A DNA stretch of 35,014 bases, from the NCBI RefSeq assembly GCF_000733295.1, contig NZ_JPMI01000424.1:1-35014 (forward strand), given 5' to 3'. The first letter of the stretch is position 1. Every line of letters begins with the position of its first letter. This stretch comes from Archangium violaceum Cb vi76. GTDB taxonomy: Bacteria > Myxococcota > Myxococcia > Myxococcales > Myxococcaceae. The position numbers and the translations under genes were made by a program. The notes below the pieces were generated by a model. It did not search any database and was not told the origin of the DNA. It was given only the letters and a program-made list of their open reading frames with translations. This document shows positions 32,236 through 35,014 of this stretch, piece after piece.

Positions 32236-32859
32236 GTGAAGAAGAAGATCACGTTCGTGAGCACCAACCGCGGCAAGGCGAAGGTGCTGGAGAAGTGCCT
32301 CGCGGCGGTGGGCTACGAGCTCGAGCGCCTGGAGCTGCCCATCATCGAGCCCCAGGGCAGCACGCTGGAGGCGGTGGCCCTGGACAAGGCGCGGCAGGCG
32401 TTCGCGTACTTCGAGGAGCCGCTGGTGGTGGAGGACAGCGGCCTGTGCGTGGACTCGCTGGCCGGCTTCCCGGGCCCGGTGACGAAGTACATGCTGGAGA
32501 CGATTGGCGTGGCGGGCCTGCTGAGGCTCGCCCATGGGCAGGAGCCGCGGACGTGCCGCTTCGTGGGCGCGCTGGTCTACGTGGACGAGGACGGCGCGCC
32601 CCACACCTTCGTGGACAGGCAGGCCGCGGGGAGACTCGCCCTGGAGGCGGATGTCACCCGCGCCGCGGACGCCTGGTCCGCGATGTGGAACGTCTTCATT
32701 CCGGACGGCAGCACGAGCGCGCTCTCCGCGCTGCCACCGGCCGAGCGCGACGCGGTGTTCGCCCGGTGGCAGCCCCAGTCGGTGTACGCGCAGTTCGCGC
32801 GGTGGCTGGTACAGCGGGACGAAGGCGCTATCGGGAAGCTCGGCGGCGGCGTGCCCTGA
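32236..32859 (+). CDS. Ham1/RdgB-type non-canonical purine NTP pyrophosphatase
   Basis: 207 residues from GTG 32236 with GAGGAG eight bases upstream. Members hydrolyse ITP, XTP and related base-modified purine triphosphates to monophosphates, keeping them out of DNA and RNA; Ham1 is named for 6-N-hydroxylaminopurine resistance. Signatures are FVSTNRGKAKVLEKCL at the N-terminus, VVEDSGLCVDSLAGFPGPVTKYM (metal and base pocket) and the C-terminal WNVFIPDGSTSALSALPPAERD. The family consensus W(D)..F.P.G..(K)T.AE is only loosely kept, so it may be a divergent subgroup rather than the housekeeping enzyme. It is 29 bp behind the LOG fusion, very likely the same operon. Its 3' end overlaps the convergent ELWxxDGT gene by 32 bp. 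Confidence 0.9.
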   Translation: MKKKITFVSTNRGKAKVLEKCLAAVGYELERLELPIIEPQGSTLEAVALDKARQAFAYFEEPLVVEDSGLCVDSLAGFPGPVTKYMLETIGVAGLLRLAHGQEPRTCRFVGALVYVDEDGAPHTFVDRQAAGRLALEADVTRAADAWSAMWNVFIPDGSTSALSALPPAERDAVFARWQPQSVYAQFARWLVQRDEGAIGKLGGGVP

Positions 32860-34587
32860 GGGAGACGAGCGCCCCCAGCAACAGCCAGGGCGCATCCGCC
32901 GCGAAGCCGGAGGTGCAGCCGCACCCGGAGTCCTCCGGTCCGCCGCCTGGAGCGGCGCCCACCCGCACGGTGAAGGTACAGCTCGCCGTGTTGCCCGCCG
33001 CATCGGACGCCGTGACGCGCACCGGGTGCTCACCCGGAGGGAAGGTGGCGCCAGACGGCGTGCCGTAGCCGAGCGTGACCTCCGAGGCACCGTCCGTCGC
33101 CTGGGCGGGCGAGTAGTGGACCACCGCGCCACCCGGGCCCGTGGCGACGGCCTCCACGTCCGCCGGGCAGGTGAGCACGGGCGGCGTACAGTCCCCGAAG
33201 AAGGCCGGGGACAGCGCGTACGGCTCCCGCCCCCGGCCCTCGGCGTTCGCCGAGTAGTAGAGGGTGCCGCCCGTGTACGTCAGCGCCAGCGGCTCACCGC
33301 CCGCCACCGCGGCATCCACCGCCCGCGTTCCCGCTTCCGTCCCGTCGCTCACCCAGAGCGTGGCACCGGTGCCATCGTCCGCCGTGAAGAAGAGCCTCGA
33401 GTCCGCCGCCGTCAGCTCCCCGGGTGACGCGCCCAGCCTCCCCGCGCGGAGGTCCTCGACGAGCACCGTGCCCGCCTCCGTCCCATCGCTCTTCCACAGC
33501 TCGACTCCCCCGTGGCCATCGTCCGCGGCGAAATAGAGCGTGTCCCCCAAGGCCACGAGGGAGTGGGGATTGGAGCCGATGGCGCCCGCGTGGATGTCCT
33601 TGACGAGCCTCGTGCCACCGGACGTCCCGTCGCTCACCCAGAGCTCGGGGCCATGCACCTCGTCGTCCAGGCGGAAGAAGAGCCGGCCCCCACCGCCGTC
33701 AGCTCCTCGGGCGCCGGGTGCAACGGCTCGCCGAAGAGCTCCGCGACACGCACCGTGCCCACCTCCGTCCCGTCGCTCCGCCACAGGTCGTCATCGGTGG
33801 TGCCGTCATTGGCCGTGAAGAAGAGCGTGTCCCCCACCACCGTCAGCCGGCCGGGCCAGGCGCTGGCTTCCGCCGCGGCGATGTCCTTGACGAGCACCGT
33901 GCCCGCCTCCGTCCCATCGCTCTTCCACAGCTCGAAGCCATGGGTGCCATCATCGGCGGTGAAGTAGAGGGTGTTGCCCACGGCCCGCATGGACCGGGCG
34001 GTGATGGAGGTGCCCGTGCCGGGGTGGATGTCCTTGACGAGCCGCGTGCCGTCGAACGTCCCATCCGTCACCCAGAGCTCGCGGCCCGTCAGATGATCGC
34101 CGGTGGCGAGCCAGGCCTTCCCGCCCATCACGACGAGATCCGTGGGGTTGCCCCCTTCCCGCCCGGCGTTGAGCTCCCGGACCATCCCCGTGCCCGCTGG
34201 CGTCCCATCGCTCCGCCACAGCTCGAAGCCGCGGGTGCCGTCGTTCGCGATGAAGAGCAGCACGCCGTTCAGCTCGGTCAGCAATCCGGGATTGGCGCCC
34301 TCCGGTCCGGGCTGGATGTCCTTGAGCAGCACCGTGCCGGCTTCCGTCCCGTCGCTCTTCCACAGCTCGGTGCCATGCGCCCCATCGTCCGCGACGAAGT
34401 AGACCGTCCCGCCGATGCGCAGGAAGGAGCCAGGCGATGCGCCGCCCGCGCCCGGAGACACATCCCCGAGCACCGCGGGAGGACGGCACCCCGGGTGCGG
34501 CGTGCCCTCCGCCCGCGCCGGCAAGGCACTCCCCACCGCCAACGCGAGCACCAGGCGCCACACCGCCCTCATGGACCGATGAGCCAT
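32828..34587 (-). pseudogene. ELWxxDGT-repeat, HYR and MYXO-CTERM surface protein, frameshifted
   Basis: One gene read in two frames. From ATG 34587 (GGGAGGG upstream) comes a signal peptide (VLALAVGSALPARA) and five ELWxxDGT repeats. At a run of five C on the plus strand (33687-33691) the frame is lost. Adding one base restores EELTAV-GG-RLFFRLDDEVHGPELW and three more repeats, a HYR domain (PPVLTCPADVEAVA...VRVTASDAAGNTASCTFTVRV) and a C-terminal MYXO-CTERM tail (CGC, hydrophobic helix, RARRRR). As written, the first frame stops at 33634 and loses the sorting tail. The ~590-residue full form would be a surface protein processed by myxosortase. Sequencing error, true mutation and slippage are all possible. 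Confidence 0.88.
33255..34450 (-). repeat. Eight ELWxxDGT repeats
   Basis: Eight copies of a ~45-60 residue unit, each with a 'LYFxADDGxxGxELWxSDGTxxGTxLVKDI' type core, cover this part of the gene. Motif variants in order are ELWKSDGT, ELWRSDGT, ELWVTDGT, ELWKSDGT, DLWRSDGT, ELWVSDGT, ELWKSDGT and TLWVSDGT. Nucleotide identity between copies is high enough for recombination. Confidence 0.8.
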
Positions 34588-34654
34588 CCGCTCCCTCCCT
34601 TCACGGGGGCGCCACCTCCGGGCGCGCTCCCAAAAGACTCAGGGGGCACGGGGC

Positions 34655-34669
34655 CCGGGAACCTCCCGG
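34655..34669. terminator. Weak hairpin downstream of the Kelch gene
   Basis: CCGGGA-ACC-TCCCGG is a perfect 6-bp stem with a 3-base loop, ~50 bp beyond the Kelch gene stop and ~70 bp before the ELWxxDGT start on the same strand. There is no T-run. Otherwise the 131-bp gap shows only the ribosome site of the next gene. Confidence 0.3.
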
Positions 34670-34718
34670 AAGCCTCGCGCCCCCCGCCTGAAAACCCGCT
34701 ACGCCCGGGCTCGAATCC

Positions 34719-35014
34719 CTACAGCTCGTCCAGGTCGTAGTACTCCGCCGACGCCTGGTCGTGGTTGCTCACTCCACCCACCGCGAGCACCGTACCGTTG
34801 TCGAGCAGGGTGGCGGTGTGCTTGTAGCGGTCCACGTTCATGGCGGCCGTCTTCGTCCACGTGCCCGTGGCGGGGTCGTAGAGGTCCGAGGCTGTCTGGA
34901 TACCCGTGAGCGGGTGGTAGCCACCGGCCACCAGCACGCGGCCATCCGGCAGCAGGTTGGCGGTGTGGAACCGGCGCGGCGAGAGCATGCTGCCCGTGGC
35001 CGCCCAGGTGTTGG
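34719..35014 (-). CDS. Kelch-motif/galactose-oxidase-like protein, C-terminal end only
   Basis: The frame is open to the right edge, so only the last ~97 residues are present. Two Kelch-type blades are visible: TGSMLSPRRFHTANLLPDGRVLVAGGY...TASDLYDPATGTWTKTAAM and NVDRYKHTATLLDNGTVLAVGGV. This is the pattern of the large secreted Kelch-repeat proteins that are abundant in myxobacteria. The last blade ends EYYDLDEL before the stop, with no sorting tail. It is followed on the same strand by the ELWxxDGT gene 131 bp away, possibly a cluster of surface repeat proteins. Function beyond binding or adhesion cannot be stated. Confidence 0.85.
   Translation of the reverse strand, partial: NTWAATGSMLSPRRFHTANLLPDGRVLVAGGYHPLTGIQTASDLYDPATGTWTKTAAMNVDRYKHTATLLDNGTVLAVGGVSNHDQASAEYYDLDEL

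Noticed and set aside
33255-34450. Regularly spaced repeats suggesting a CRISPR or mobile element
   Set aside because: They correspond to the ELWxxDGT protein repeats and vary at synonymous sites.
1-35014. tRNA, rRNA, insertion sequence, integrase or attachment site
   Set aside because: I looked for cloverleaf arms with GTTCRA loops, transposase motifs and terminal inverted repeats and found none that hold up. The borders of the 24-27.4 kb accessory stretch show no target-site duplication I could recognise.

Overview
This is very GC-rich, gene-dense DNA that reads as a chromosome segment of a myxobacterium, probably from the Cystobacter/Archangium side of the order. The evidence is myxobacterium-specific protein types: SitA-like polymorphic lipoprotein toxins, a short family known as multiple paralogs in Myxococcus, an ELWxxDGT repeat protein ending in a MYXO-CTERM sorting tail, many secreted lipoproteins, and a chemoreceptor-like signalling protein. 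I see no rRNA, tRNA, CRISPR array, insertion sequence or phage module.

Layout. 1-2.3 kb: 3' part of a fusion of a chemoreceptor signalling domain with a peptide-ABC-type solute-binding domain. 2.3-3.6 kb: a toxin-type lipoprotein that seems to have lost its nuclease core in frame, coupled to a small immunity-like gene. 3.7-8.6 kb, minus strand: a phospholipase D/cardiolipin-synthase-like enzyme, and a tight WYL-WYL-FHA operon resembling the PafBC regulator pair. 8.6-14 kb: a small exported protein, proB, hflX, a membrane-anchored winged-helix protein and gpsA. 14.2-18.9 kb: an apparent operon of lipoprotein, histidine kinase, OmpR-type regulator and a large exported protein. 18.9-23.8 kb: a methyltransferase, a beta-propeller-like lipoprotein and an M19-dipeptidase-like lipoprotein with a Cys-rich tail. 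24-27.4 kb is accessory in character: an intact SitA-like nuclease lipoprotein with an Imm11 immunity protein, a low-GC secreted orphan and a DUF4240 protein. 27.4-30.1 kb: a double-amidohydrolase lipoprotein whose second half has lost its metal ligands. 30.5-32.9 kb: an isoprenyl-diphosphate-synthase-like domain fused to a LOG (cytokinin-activating) domain, followed by a Ham1-type NTP pyrophosphatase. 32.8-35 kb: a frameshifted ELWxxDGT/MYXO-CTERM gene and the 3' end of a Kelch-type gene.

How the genes fit together. Two loci suggest kin discrimination by outer-membrane exchange, one armed and one apparently disarmed but still carrying its immunity gene. The WYL-WYL-FHA operon may belong to a DNA-damage or stress circuit; its upstream region holds two CTGAAC direct repeats, one inside a near match to the M. 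xanthus LexA box as I recall it. The strongest candidate for an undescribed system is the prenyl-synthase-like/LOG fusion coupled to a Ham1 pyrophosphatase. It unites the two chemistries of cytokinin formation (prenyl transfer, then release of the free base) in one polypeptide, next to a purine-nucleotide house-cleaning enzyme.
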